DNA from: Galerina marginata
Lineage: Eukaryota; Basidiomycota; Agaricomycetes; Agaricales; Galerinaceae
Assembly: GCA_023014335.1 (NCBI GenBank)
Contig: JAECYW010000008.1
Coordinates: 1,488,001 to 1,552,000, forward strand
DNA length: 64,000 nt
Reading direction: 5' to 3'
Position 1 is the stretch's first letter. Every line of letters starts with the position of its first letter. Made by a program: the position numbers and the translations under genes. This document shows, piece by piece, positions 11,903 to 22,101 of this stretch. Under the pieces are notes generated by a model. That model had not been told where the DNA came from and did not search any database. It saw nothing but the letters and a program-made list of their open reading frames with translations.

Positions 11903-13195
11903 GTCCAGGTTTTACAACATCTGCGACCCTACCAAATAAAAGTAAATTTTGGGATTCTTTAAAACTCCGCATTCTAGTCACGTTTCAATGCTCGTTATAA
12001 TTCTAGTCACGTTTTATGGTCGTCATAGTCCAATTACATCGATCGGAGAGGTACTCGCAATTTGGTAAGTGTCTTTTTGCAGGTTTGACTTCGGTGACAA
12101 GCTCATTCACTATTAAATTGGCTGAATGGTGTGCGCAGGCATGGAGATGACAAAACAGGGCAAAAGGAATGGTTGCAGGGAGCTGCGAGTTGGCAAACGA
12201 TAGCAGGCGGGTCAGCTAGCCTGCCAAAGGCACAAGTGTTGGGGCAAGGGGGTGTCTTCCTTGACTCTGTTTCGCGGATTACGTTCGATTTGACATGGTG
12301 TACGAACGGGAGTGGGAAAGCCAGTTAGTCGTCGGACACTGTTAATATCGCGTGGCTTGTACCTCTTACGGAGCTGGGGATGTTGAGAGAGCTGCAGCAT
12401 TCGCAGCTGGTTCGGCCATGTCGACTACATCCGTGGTGGTTGAGGAGATGAACGCGGGCTGCGTTAGCTGCATCGACGCGGGTGGAGGGGTAGCAACGGT
12501 GGCGTGGCGTAGAGGAGCTGGTGATTGGGACGTCGACGACGTCAATTTGGTTCGAAGTACTAGTGGTGAAAGCAGCGTGACCGTGGCGGCAAGGTGAATG
12601 ACGTCGGGGCGGTCAACTGTATCCACGGTGGCTGACAAGGCGCATGCAAGGATGCGTTAGCCACGTCGACGCGGGTGGAGGAGGCAGTAACAGTGGCATT
12701 GCCTGCATTATCCTTGTCGACGTCGTTCGTGGTGGAGGCAGAGTGACCGCCGCGGCCACGTCGACAAGGTGGGGGAGGTCAAGCATATCTGCAGTGTTGG
12801 ACGATGCAGCGGCGGTGGCACAGCGTCACTGCATCGACGACGTAGGAGGGCGGCGGCACTGGATTGGCGCTGGGATGTGAGGTGTGGGTTAGCTGCACAG
12901 CGGGGGTCATTTTCGCGGCATACCTGGTGCAATCCACTTTCCCCCTGCCCAGAATCCTTCAATTTCCGGCCCACATGCCTCATTGGAGGGGAGGGGCACT
13001 CGGAGCGGTGCTGGGCGTCGTTTCGGCCATGTACGAGGCTGATGGGACGTGGAAGCAGAATGCGAATGGTGTTGAAGTCGAACACCGGCGACGACGGAAA
13101 TAGAAGTAGGCCCAAAAATAGGTCGCGGGAATTTCCATAATATTCGATTAGATGTTCAGAGTCCAGGCATCGCCCGCAGGGCATTTATCGGGAAT
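11903..13195. repeat. Non-coding repeat element X
   Basis: About 1.29 kb. It begins GTCCAGGTTTTACaACATC at 11903 and ends in AGTCCAGGCaTCGCCCGCAG..CGGGAAT at 13160-13195. Element Y, directly after it, has nearly the same two ends around a different interior, so both look like members of one non-autonomous family. No ORF with known similarity, no clear terminal inverted repeat and no confident target duplication. The interior holds a GC-rich imperfect tandem repeat. It has no counterpart in unit A of the segmental duplication. Confidence 0.5.
12400..12890. repeat. GC-rich imperfect tandem repeat inside element X
   Basis: Phrases recur about 170-195 bp apart: TGCGTTAGC..(12460) and again at 12653 followed by GTCGACGCGGGTGGAGG; AGCGTGACCG..GCGGC at 12574 and AGAGTGACCGCCGCGGC at 12741. 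Many CGACG and GTCGAC words. Open frames in this interval are produced by the base composition and do not look like proteins. Confidence 0.5.
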
Positions 13196-13884
13196 GTCCA
13201 GGTTTTACTACATCTGCGACCCTACCAAACAAAAGTAAATGTTGGGCTTTTTTCAAACTCCGAAAGACCACGCAGGCGATGAAGTAAGGCGACGAAACCT
13301 GACGAAACGAGGGCTCAACGAGGGCTGTCAGATCATGATCAATACGGTGGTCGTGCATAGTAAGATACAATATTTAATTTTAAACATTCTACGAAGATTG
13401 ACTTGGGGAAAGATGGAAAAAAAAAAGTGGCTACCGGGCCACGAGGAGCCAACAGCAGGTTGGCGACGAGAGGCGCATCAAAACTTGAAGGATGAATAAT
13501 ATGCGATTTGATCCGTATATCGTCCTTATTTTCTAGACGTAGCCGTTGGCACAGGTAAGGAGGTACACACTACTAAAGACAACAAGTTCCCGTGCTACGC
13601 TTGACACGAACCCTCAATTTTAATAGCTAACCCGGCAGGCTTGACAACTACCAACCTATTTCTGACAATCAATACTTATCCTGGTATCAAGTCCTACCAC
13701 AAAAAAAAACACCTCAAAGACGTTCAGTTTACGCAATGGAATGGATCCACAAATTTCGAGTCATTGAAAATTGAAGGCTGATTGAAGGAGATGAACGATG
13801 CGTCTGATTGAGGTCTCCGACCGATGTTCGGGTTGAGCTACACTCAAGTCCAGGCCTCGCCCGCAGGGCCATTTTACGGGAATT
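13196..13884. repeat. Non-coding repeat element Y
   Basis: About 690 bp. Its first 66 nt (13196-13261) match 11903-11968 with few changes, and its last 38 nt (13847-13884) match 13160-13195. The 3' end can fold: GGCCTCGCCCGCAGGGCC is a short imperfect hairpin. The interior contains a run of A (13421-13430) and GAGGAGCCAAC..GGTTGGCGACGAG (13443-13475), which recurs near 50451. No coding potential seen. Confidence 0.5.
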
Positions 13885-14146
13885 GATCATGACAGCTTTC
13901 TTTAAAGTTCTCGTTTGTTTACTTGTGTGAGCGGGTACAAATAAGAATGGCCAAATTTAGAAGGCATTTGCCATTCCTGGATCCTATTCTCATTTCCCCC
14001 TGCATCTGTCTCGCTACCAGGCTATGCCCGCTGGAAGTCTGAGAAAATCCCAGATCAATCAAGGGACAATTGCTGGTTGTGTGCTTCGTGAGACTTAGTC
14101 TCCGAGTCGTGGGCCGTGCCGACTACTCAAGAGTCAAAATAGTAGG

Positions 14147-14154
14147 CAACTTAT
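14147..14154. repeat. Target-site duplication, left copy
   Basis: CAACTTAT immediately before the left terminal inverted repeat; identical to 14654-14661. Confidence 0.85.
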
Positions 14155-14653
14155 CAAGGGGGCACCGGGATTCGAAAAACTACCCGGGGTCGATTTTTCT
14201 CTTTAAGCTCTCGCCTACCCCCCCCCCCTCCCGCAACCCATATTGGGTATGTTTTTCGTCCAAAAGCGGTATGTTTTACTCACCTTTGTGGTCTCTGACT
14301 TGACGGACGCGACTTGCCCGAGCTGCAGCACCGTGAATAGGCAGAAGCAACAGGTTTTCACTGTACAGTATATATTAAATGTATGGCGACTGTATATCCT
14401 ATATTTTTTTGAAGTCTCACCGTGCTCCTCAGTCGTCGAAATTCAATCAAAATCTCTCCCCAAGTGGTGTAAATATGCATTAACTGTCGGAACTGAAGTT
14501 TCAAGTTATAAAACTGATGTATTGCTTCGAAAGCTAGTGCTTGTGCGTAAAATTTCAAACTTTACCCCCCAAAATAAAAAAATTTTAAGCCTCCGGCAGC
14601 CCACCCCCCCCCCCTACCCCCGGGTCACGGATTCGAATCCCGGTGCCCCCTTG
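14155..14653. mobile_element. MITE-like element, 499 bp, perfect 22-bp terminal inverted repeats, hAT-like 8-bp target duplication
   Basis: Left end 14155-14176 starts CAAGGGGGCACCGGG; right end 14632-14653 is its exact reverse complement over 22 bases. Directly flanking on both sides is CAACTTAT (14147-14154 and 14654-14661), a perfect 8-bp duplication. Eight-bp duplications are typical of hAT transposons. The element is too short to encode a transposase and none is seen, so it would have been moved in trans. The interior has two C-rich tracts next to the ends. The homologous place in unit A (about 7480-7500) has no such insert, so it arrived after the duplication. Confidence 0.85.
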
Positions 14654-14661
14654 CAACTTAT
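14654..14661. repeat. Target-site duplication, right copy
   Basis: CAACTTAT immediately after the right terminal inverted repeat; identical to 14147-14154. Confidence 0.85.
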
Positions 14662-15089
14662 CTACTTCGATGTTCGATATCTCCTCGGGTTTCAAAACAG
14701 CAGAAATGACAGCACAGGGCACGCAGCTACCTCATGGAATGGCGTTGTTTACTGGCTAGGCCGCGGCAGCATATCACTGGTGAGTCAGAAGAATGGCAGC
14801 TTGTCACAAATTTTAAGTTCGTTGAACTTTAACAACCTCTAATTTTAGTGACTCTTACCATATCAGGTCAGCCGTTTCTCTGAGACTCCGGTGGTTGAGC
14901 TTGCTTGAGAAGGTAAAGAGATATGGTCATCTGATGGTTTCTCCTCAGGACTCGCATTTCCTACTTTTGCTTGGAACCGAAGAAAAGCAGGTTCATTCAA
15001 TTCGATCACTCTGACATCTCATTTACTGATCAGCCCCAGATCAACCTCAGTACAAATTGAGTACAAATTGAGGTAAGTGAACTTGACGT

Positions 15090-15225
15090 AAAGGCGTTGC
15101 GTTTAGAGGATAGTTCGTTTGGAAGGTCGCGGGAGGATTTGTCAATCCACAAATCATAACCAGTGGCTGGAAAACCACGGTCCTTAATAAATACAGCCTT
15201 CCATTCATCGCCATTTACGAGCAGT
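15090..15225 (-). pseudogene. Reverse transcriptase remnant (unit B)
   Basis: The minus strand reads GDEWKAVFIKDRG at about 15213-15175, the counterpart of GDEWKAAFIKNRG in unit A, after which the frame degenerates and stops. It is a more decayed copy of the same gypsy-type RT fragment. Confidence 0.55.
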
Positions 15226-16116
15226 CAATCTTTGACACATTGATGCTTTGACGTAAATGAGGCTAAGGACAATAGCACACCGTTTATGAGAGAAATATAT
15301 TCCCTGGCTCGATATGAAACTTGAACCTCACCTGGAAAAGTTTATCGAAGGACGCTTACGGTCCGGAAGGATTCAAGTTCATTCATGGCACTGTCCAAAA
15401 GTCCAATTGCATCCCCATCTTTAAGAGAGATAAGAGTCTTCAACAGCTTGCCTGTTCAAGATTATCATCGGTGATATGCAGGATCCGATATCTATCACTT
15501 TCATCTCTGAAATCATCGACAAACCAGGATACGCTTGCTATTTTAGATGGGGTTAAAAGAACGTCAGGATCAAAAAGGGGGACTGAAATCTTTGACGTAT
15601 TTGTCAGGAGTGTCGGAAAAACCCCACTGAAAAGATATCAAAAGTGATTAAACATCTTCGTAGCTGACTAGAGATTGACCTTCCATATTTGAGCTCCAGA
15701 TTGGTTTAAGCCTCCAGAATCACCAGTCAGGTTGATAACTTTGGATATCTTCTCTGATATTTTCCCGACAAATGGACATGTTCTTCTCTGGCCTCTTCTT
15801 TATTTTACTTGATTTCTGTCTTGTTTCTCAAGCCTCCGAGGCTCTGTTACCATATTCCGAGTCGGTTGATCCGGTAATAATGTCTCCAATAATCGCTTTC
15901 TTCTGTGCGCAAGTTGCCGTGGTTTAATTACTAGGCTTCGCCCATGAATCCAGCAAAGTTCGACGCAAAATATCAGGCAGCAATGTAGGATAACTTCGGT
16001 CGAGTGGTGAAGGTCACGGTAGCAAAATTTGATGAACATATCAAACAATTCTTTGCCCTAGGAAGAACGCAAAAACAAGTTACTTAGACAAAAGAACAAG
16101 AACCTATTGCTAGTAT

Positions 16117-18206
16117 TCAGTCGACGCTTTGATAAGTACAATTCAGCCCTCCCTTGCCACTCGGAACCAATCTCAAAATTTTCCTTTCTACCGCTCCCGC
16201 CAGTCGCTTCTTTTCCACAAGCATCTGGGGCGCACCCGAGTCAGCCAGTGCAGCGGCCACATTATTAAAGATAAATGCATCTTGTTTCTCCCTAAATTGC
16301 GCTACCACCAAGGCTATCACAAGAAGCGCGAACAAAACGGCAGATGCAATCACATGTCCCAAAGACGACGTGAAAATGAGCTGCTCCTGAATGGAACCCC
16401 CAGGCACAGTTGTGGTGTTAACCGCACCTGACAGAAATGTCTTCATTGCTGACTGAATAACCTGCTTGTACACCGCGGTGATATTGGTGAGAGGAGCGGG
16501 GGGCGTGTTGCTGAATATCTGAAAGTTGTCACCGAAAATGAGCCGGATCATCATGTCTGCCATTCCCACCTCAGAGGTAAATGGGCCGGCGGAGGTCGCT
16601 AAATGAGACAGTACGCCGCCTAGGAGAAAGTTCACTTGAACAAGATCAAGATTTCCTTGAGTTGGCTGGTGTTTCCCTAATGTCAAAGTGCCATCTCCAG
16701 TGCTCCGAACCTGACGTGTCTGAATAGAGGCGTGGGGGTTGCACAGGAGAAAAGCTAGGACGTTCCCGTTGGAGAGATGGAGAGTAGGAATATCGGAAAA
16801 GTTTGTGGAAGATGGAATTGGGGTTCCCGAGAGGACCAGCGGTTGGTCAAGTACAGATATCACGAAAATAGCGGGACTGAAGTCAACGTTGAAGGACGTG
16901 TTACCGTTGAAAGCCAGTGAACCTTTTGTGTTAGTGTTGGTTGCCACTAAAAACGACTAACCATTAACACAACATTGGCGGCCAGGGCAAAACATACCGA
17001 AAGGGTCATTTGCAAAACGAAGAGACAAGTTTGCTTCAGGTAGGGCCGCTGTCCATTCCTGATTCGCGGTCGAGTTAAAGTTGGCATCAACAGCTCCAGT
17101 TGAGGTGGCGTTCTGCCAACTGCAGGATGGATTAAGGACAATAATATCCGTAGTCCAGTATGCTTGTGTCGCAGTGGTGTAACCTGACGGAAAGGGTACA
17201 ATGTATCCAAATAAATCATCTTCGTCACTTGCAACCCTGGAGTAGGTGGTCGTGACATTAAGCACGTTCTCAACCCAAGACATTGATGAAGCTAGCGAGT
17301 ACAAGTCAGCTGAGGGCGGGGAGGATGTGAAGCTGGACCTGTCATGTGTGGTGGATATGAGGACTCGAATTCTGCATTAAATGAGGCATGTATAACGCAC
17401 CCCGTGTCCCGTATGAGAGAGAAATTTGGGATGGCGCCTACTTGGTAAGCGGGGTCATCTACGTCAACCAGAACGGACACTGTTTCTACTGACAGCTCGG
17501 AGTCAGGCCCACTGTCGAGAAGAGACTGGCAAGAGCTTACAAGCAGCTGGAGCAAGTGTGGACGTCGCTGCTATCAACAACGTGATTGCCAGAGTAGCTG
17601 TGAGGTGAGACGAGCAACGGCTGCGGACTGTCGCTAAAAAGATATTGAATACTCCTGTAGTTGGAGCTGAAACTGCATTGACGCTATCGAGGGGTACTCC
17701 GTTAGGACGGGTAGACAGAAGGCGAAAGAATTCCTCAGACTATGAGGAAAGACGAAGGATTTAGGTATGTGTAGAAAGAAGATGAACTGTCAGGCTTACT
17801 CTGATCTCGGCTATGAGACCATGTATAGGCCATAGCGCGATATAGATAATCGAAATAGTTATGGTTGTGATGCCAGCCCCGGTGGAGACTGGAAGAAAAG
17901 ACCGCGTAGTCAACACATGTTGACATAGATAAAGTATTGCTCACAGTGAACGAACCGGGGACCCAAAAAACCACTTCCACCAACCGGGATGGTGTGGTAA
18001 TGAGCTATACAACAAAATGAAAGATAGGATATGGCTAGGACCAGGACAAGCACGATCTTTGACGCCGATATCCAATCGAACCGACTGCGGGGCGGCGGTA
18101 AGCCATTGACAAGAACTTGCTGTTCCTTGTCGCGTGTATCAAGCAAAGTTTCCCAAGCGGCTGGTGGGTCGGCGTCGTGTAGGGAGAGAGGTCGTGCAAG
18201 AGCCAT
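16117..18206 (-). CDS. Multi-pass membrane glycoprotein of unknown function
   Basis: Starts at MALARPLSLHDADPPAAWE (ATG 18206; the frame is open further upstream but without an ATG I trust). Hydrophobic segments in order: SKIVLVLVLAISYLSFCCIA, then ITTITISIIYIALW after the first intron, then LTATLAITLLIAATS, then a large extracellular-type domain with many N-glycosylation sequons (NVTTTY, NATSTG, NFSDIP, NITAVY), and a last helix SAVLFALLVIALVVAQF followed by a basic cytosolic tail (EKKRLAGAVERKILRLVPSG). At least six exons; the last is about 16936-16117. This layout, few N-terminal helices then ectodomain then one helix, is common in Agaricomycete proteins with no assigned role. I do not recognise a catalytic motif. 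Confidence 0.7.
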
Positions 18207-19388
18207 TGCAGTTGAAGTGGTGTCTAATTCCTCTCGATCCAATACGAACCCTGACCAGTAGGTGATGGAACCGAGTTCGCGCCTGGCGTATAGTTGAAGG
18301 ATGTTTACAATGTGAGCGAAATATATAAGTAAACATTCGTGGTGAATGCGTGTGAGGCGGTAGCAGGCGCATCAGCGCTCAGCAATCACTGATTCACTAT
18401 AGGCGTTCCATAGAGCTATGTATGGATTCCTTTCCCCAGACTGATCTTGACAACGGTGCAGTGGAAATGGCATCCATGACAACAGGCTTATGCTGACTTG
18501 CTGGGGAAATCGTCATTGCTGATGGACAGGACATGTTCCTTCTCCGTTCACTGAAGTCGTCGTCCATATTACATAAGCCATATCTTATCCAGAAGGCGTA
18601 GAGGCTGTGCAAAGTTTACGAAAGGAGATAATCCCTTACAGACCCACTTCGAAACCACCATCTCAATTTTCAGTAGCAAGTCTCCATACGCACCCAAACT
18701 CTCAGATGTTCTGGAGGAAATAGACTTAGCGCGGCATGCGATAGGGACTTCACCAGACTGCGGCCGTCGAAAATACTTAGCTAAATTCCGCACGCGGCCA
18801 GCAACACCAGCATTAGCCCTCTCGCAGGCCAGCGGATAATACTTTAGGCAGCACACAGCCTCTAACTTGAGGTCGATATCGATATAAGCCAACTAGGATA
18901 TTTCTGTTCTACTGGAGACCGCCTCGAATCACATAACTCACAGGAAGTTCATTATGTGTGCCTCGAAATCAGATTTATGCCCAGGATCGATTTACGGCTG
19001 TAGCAAGAATATGAACTCCTCCTCGTTCCCTTCACAGCTCCTGTGGGTGCCCGTACAATGTCATATCCAGCCTCTCACCTCGGTCTCACATGAATAACTG
19101 TGCCACGACTCGAACGCTATTCTAAAGGAACGACATAAATTATGACATGGGAATCCAAAGAAATACACTTTGGACGGAGAGCTCTCATGGTCTCAGACGG
19201 CTTTCGAGAGAGGCTGGAAGCCGCTGTTTCCGTCTATTTTTATGATTTTTGTACTCAAAGGAAAATGTTTCTCAAGGCTTTTTCAGGCGCATCGAAACAC
19301 ATCAATTCGACGATTCTCTGCCAGCATTTATATATCCCTTCTTCTCGCGGAAACGAGGGTTTTTCTTTACTGTGGTATATACTGCAAG
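18207..19388. other. Intergenic; includes promoter of lactonase 2
   Basis: The part from about 18830 to 19388 is a diverged duplicate of 21530-22101 in front of lactonase 3: shared words include TATGACATGGGA, CCGTCTATTTTT, CAAATGTTT-like text and CGAGGGTTTTT/CCAGGATTTTT just before the ATG. A TATATAT motif at about 19328 lies some 60 nt before the start codon at 19389. No gene seen. Confidence 0.5.
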
Positions 19389-20907
19389 ATGAAGCCGTAC
19401 CTCCCTGCTGGTTTTAATATCGCGTTATTGCAAGGTATACTTGCTTCCGCGCAAGGTGCAGTACCAAAAAATCTGCCGGCACAATCAGTTGTATGTCTGG
19501 ATCTCATATCAACGATTAAGCCATCCAGATTGAACAACTAATCCAGTTCGTCGGTCCTCGTTCTTTCTCGGTGGTAGGGCCAAATGGCACCTTCCGCAAC
19601 TCCACTTTCACTCTATTTAACCCCTCCACAACACAAACGCCTTTCTTTCAGGTCTTCGATGAGGCTTTCCTAACAATTCTCGGACCGAACCCGTCCTTTC
19701 ATGAAGTCGCATCGAATGCCACTTTCCCCTTTGCTCACGAAGCGCCGATTTTTGTTCCTGAGACTGATGAGGTTTTTTTCGCGAGTAGTGCTGGGGGTCC
19801 GGGAGGCAGCGATATAAACCACAACAACCAAATTGGAAAGATCAGCATGCAGGCGGTAGAAGTAGCTTTGGAAGCTGTTGAAGGGAGCGGACAAGCTGTG
19901 AACGTCCCCTTCACTAAGGCAAGTTATTTCATGCTCGACACATTTTCTCTGAAAGGCTCCTCTTGATTTTATTCTCGTTTCTTCTTCGCTCTAAACAGGT
20001 GGAGCTCCCTGCCTCCGTTCAAATGACAAATGGTGGCACTGGGCCATTTAAGTCTTCTTTAGTACTCGTCACGTCTGGACGAGGGTTCTTGCCACCTTCC
20101 ATCGCGTTAGTTGACCCCGAAAATCCTGAAAACACTACGATCATCTTGGACAATTTTTTCGGGCGTCAATTCAACTCGTTGAACGATGTCAAGATTCACC
20201 CGAAGTCCGGGGCGTTGTTCTTCACGGATACGATGTATGTTCGTTCATGTTCAGTTATTTCTCGGCGCCTATTCTTTTCACGCATGTAGATACGGATTCC
20301 TCCTCCAATTCCGCCCACCTCCTCTTTTGCCAAATCAAGTTTATCGGTTGGACCCTATAACTGGGGCTCTTCGGGTTGTGGCTACCAATTTTGATAAGTG
20401 CAATGGAATCGCCTTTTCGCCCAATGGAGAGATTGCATATGTGTAAGTTTCATGTGCAGCCAAATCCCTGATATAAACTTCCTTCTATTCAGATCAGATA
20501 CTGGTGCGTTGGGGGGATCCGTGGTTAACCAGACAGAGCCTGCGACTATGTAAGCGTCGCGCTTATTTGTCGCTAACTTGCTTATTGACGAGTTGGACCA
20601 TTCTGGCAGATTTGCATACGATGTCGATCCTAAAACCCAAGTATTCCTCAATAGACGAATCCTCGCTTACTCTGATACCGGCGTTCCCGATGGCTTGCAA
20701 GTTGATGCACAGGGAAATATTTACGCCGGATGTGGAGATGGCGTACACGTCTGGTCCCCCGACGGAACACTTCTTGGAAAGTTCTTCATTGGGACTACGT
20801 CGGCTAATATGGCGTTCGCTGGCGATGGACGGCTGGTGATCTTGGCTGAGACGAAGGTTTTTGTGGCTAAGATTGCGGCGAAGGAAGGAAAGGTGGCATT
20901 TCCGTGA
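19389..20907 (+). CDS. Secreted SMP-30/gluconolactonase-like lactonohydrolase (lactonase 2)
   Basis: Six exons: 19389-19490, 19547-19918, 19999-20234, 20290-20442, 20493-20549 and 20610-20907, giving 405 residues. The first exon encodes a hydrophobic N-terminus (FNIALLQGILASAQG) that looks like a signal peptide with cleavage near AQG. The propeller carries FNSLNDVKIHPKSG, FFTDT, KCNGIAFSPNG and the C-terminal PDGLQVDAQGNIYAGCGDG. Several N-glycosylation sequons (NGTFRNST, NATFPF) agree with secretion. The intron at 19919-19998 has a GC donor (AAG|GCAAGT) and a normal AG acceptor. Family members open lactone rings such as gluconolactone or pantolactone, using a divalent metal; the natural substrate here is unknown. 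Confidence 0.9.
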
Positions 20908-22101
20908 TATACTTTAACTATCATTGGTTCTTTCGAGCTGTTGGGAATTGCTAAAAATGACAAGTTGTTACAAGTGTACCTCATTGAGGAAAGCCTTTCA
21001 TTTTGAAGTTTGCATTGACAATTGCAAAGCACAAGCTTAAGCCTCATTGACATCCCATTTTCTAACCATTTTTAGCAGTCTTTGCGAGATTGGTTTGCTG
21101 GAGAAATTGAGGAGGAATTTACAAACCCAGCAGTATCTGCACATTGCATGAGTTGTACATACAGTAGGATGAGCACCTTTTGGCAGTATTGGCTTTCCAT
21201 CAGGTGGATGGGTTGATTCTCCACTGCCCCTATTTACGGCCCGCGCTGTCCGACAATTGCAAGTCACGGCGGCCGCGCTCGAATTTTTATCTCTTTATCG
21301 CATCCACACCACCATTTCAATTAAATCTCTCTACTAGCCTCAATGCTACAACTATTTTATTTATTCTGATCGTTACCACGGTGCGACTTGCAGCAGCCAA
21401 AGCAGACCGACCTGAACCGAGGGCACGATACTTCGAGCCACTTATAAGTCGCCTGGCACAACCAACCTGAGAATAGGCCAAGCGGTGGCTACCAACGTGG
21501 CCTACCAAGAGCGCACGATATTTCAGGCAGAACAAAGCGCCTACTTAACGCTTAACTTGACACTGACTTCGATATCCTAGTCGATGCAACGGGAGCGATT
21601 CCTGGTTTACTGCAACTGTTCCAACCTACATATCCCACAGGACACTGCTTAACGCTTCGACTTCCATTAGGAACGTGGATGCGATACTAGAATATGGTCA
21701 TGGAAATTTTCAAGATTGGAGGAACAAAAACTCAGAATACCAGCCCATACTCATGTGATAGAGTTGCCCAAACCAAGGCACGTTCGACTTCTCATCTTTT
21801 TCTCTGCACTAAGTTCTAACGAAAATTGCGCCAGAAGCTCTCGAACGCTTCCCGCGGGGATGGCGTAGGTTATGACATGGGAGTTCGAATGAATACCGTG
21901 CACGGGGGCGTATCTGGACTCCCATGACTGACCGATGTAGAAGTGTGGTTACTTCCGTCTATTTTTCGCGCGTCGTACTCGAAGGCAAATGTTTTTTTCT
22001 CAAGGTACATTGAAACGAATGCTACGCTCAACTGAAGAATCCCCGCGAGCATTTAATGCCTTTTCATAAGGAACCAGGATTTTTGTTTCCCGGTGTATGA
22101 G
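20908..22101. other. Intergenic; includes promoter of lactonase 3
   Basis: The 3' half resembles the region upstream of lactonase 2, so promoter and gene were duplicated together. About 21380-21560 contains text similar to 18780-18870. No gene supported. Confidence 0.5.

Larger units (their letters stand above)
13885..16116. repeat. Distal part of duplication unit B plus spacer
   Basis: From about 13940 to 15605 this is the diverged partner of 7240-8495 in unit A, interrupted by the inverted-repeat element at 14155-14653. Beyond 15610 the sequence is unique and holds no gene up to the stop of the membrane-protein gene at 16117. C-runs at about 14219-14230 and 14607-14614 belong to the inserted element. 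Confidence 0.55.

Noticed and set aside
12366..13184. Open frames on both strands in the GC-rich block (90, 158, 123 codons)
   Set aside because: Explained by repetitive CGACG composition; frames overlap on both strands, and no domain is seen.
14606..14640. C-rich run and TTCGAATCCCGG near 14632 as part of a tRNA gene (T-loop GGTTCGAATCC-like word)
   Set aside because: The word is the inner part of a perfect terminal inverted repeat and no acceptor or anticodon stem can be drawn around it.
15321..15647. 108-codon plus frame MNLTWKSLSKDAYGPEGF as a gene
   Set aside because: It sits in the decayed repeat part of unit B, matches unit A only in inverted patches, and has no recognised family.
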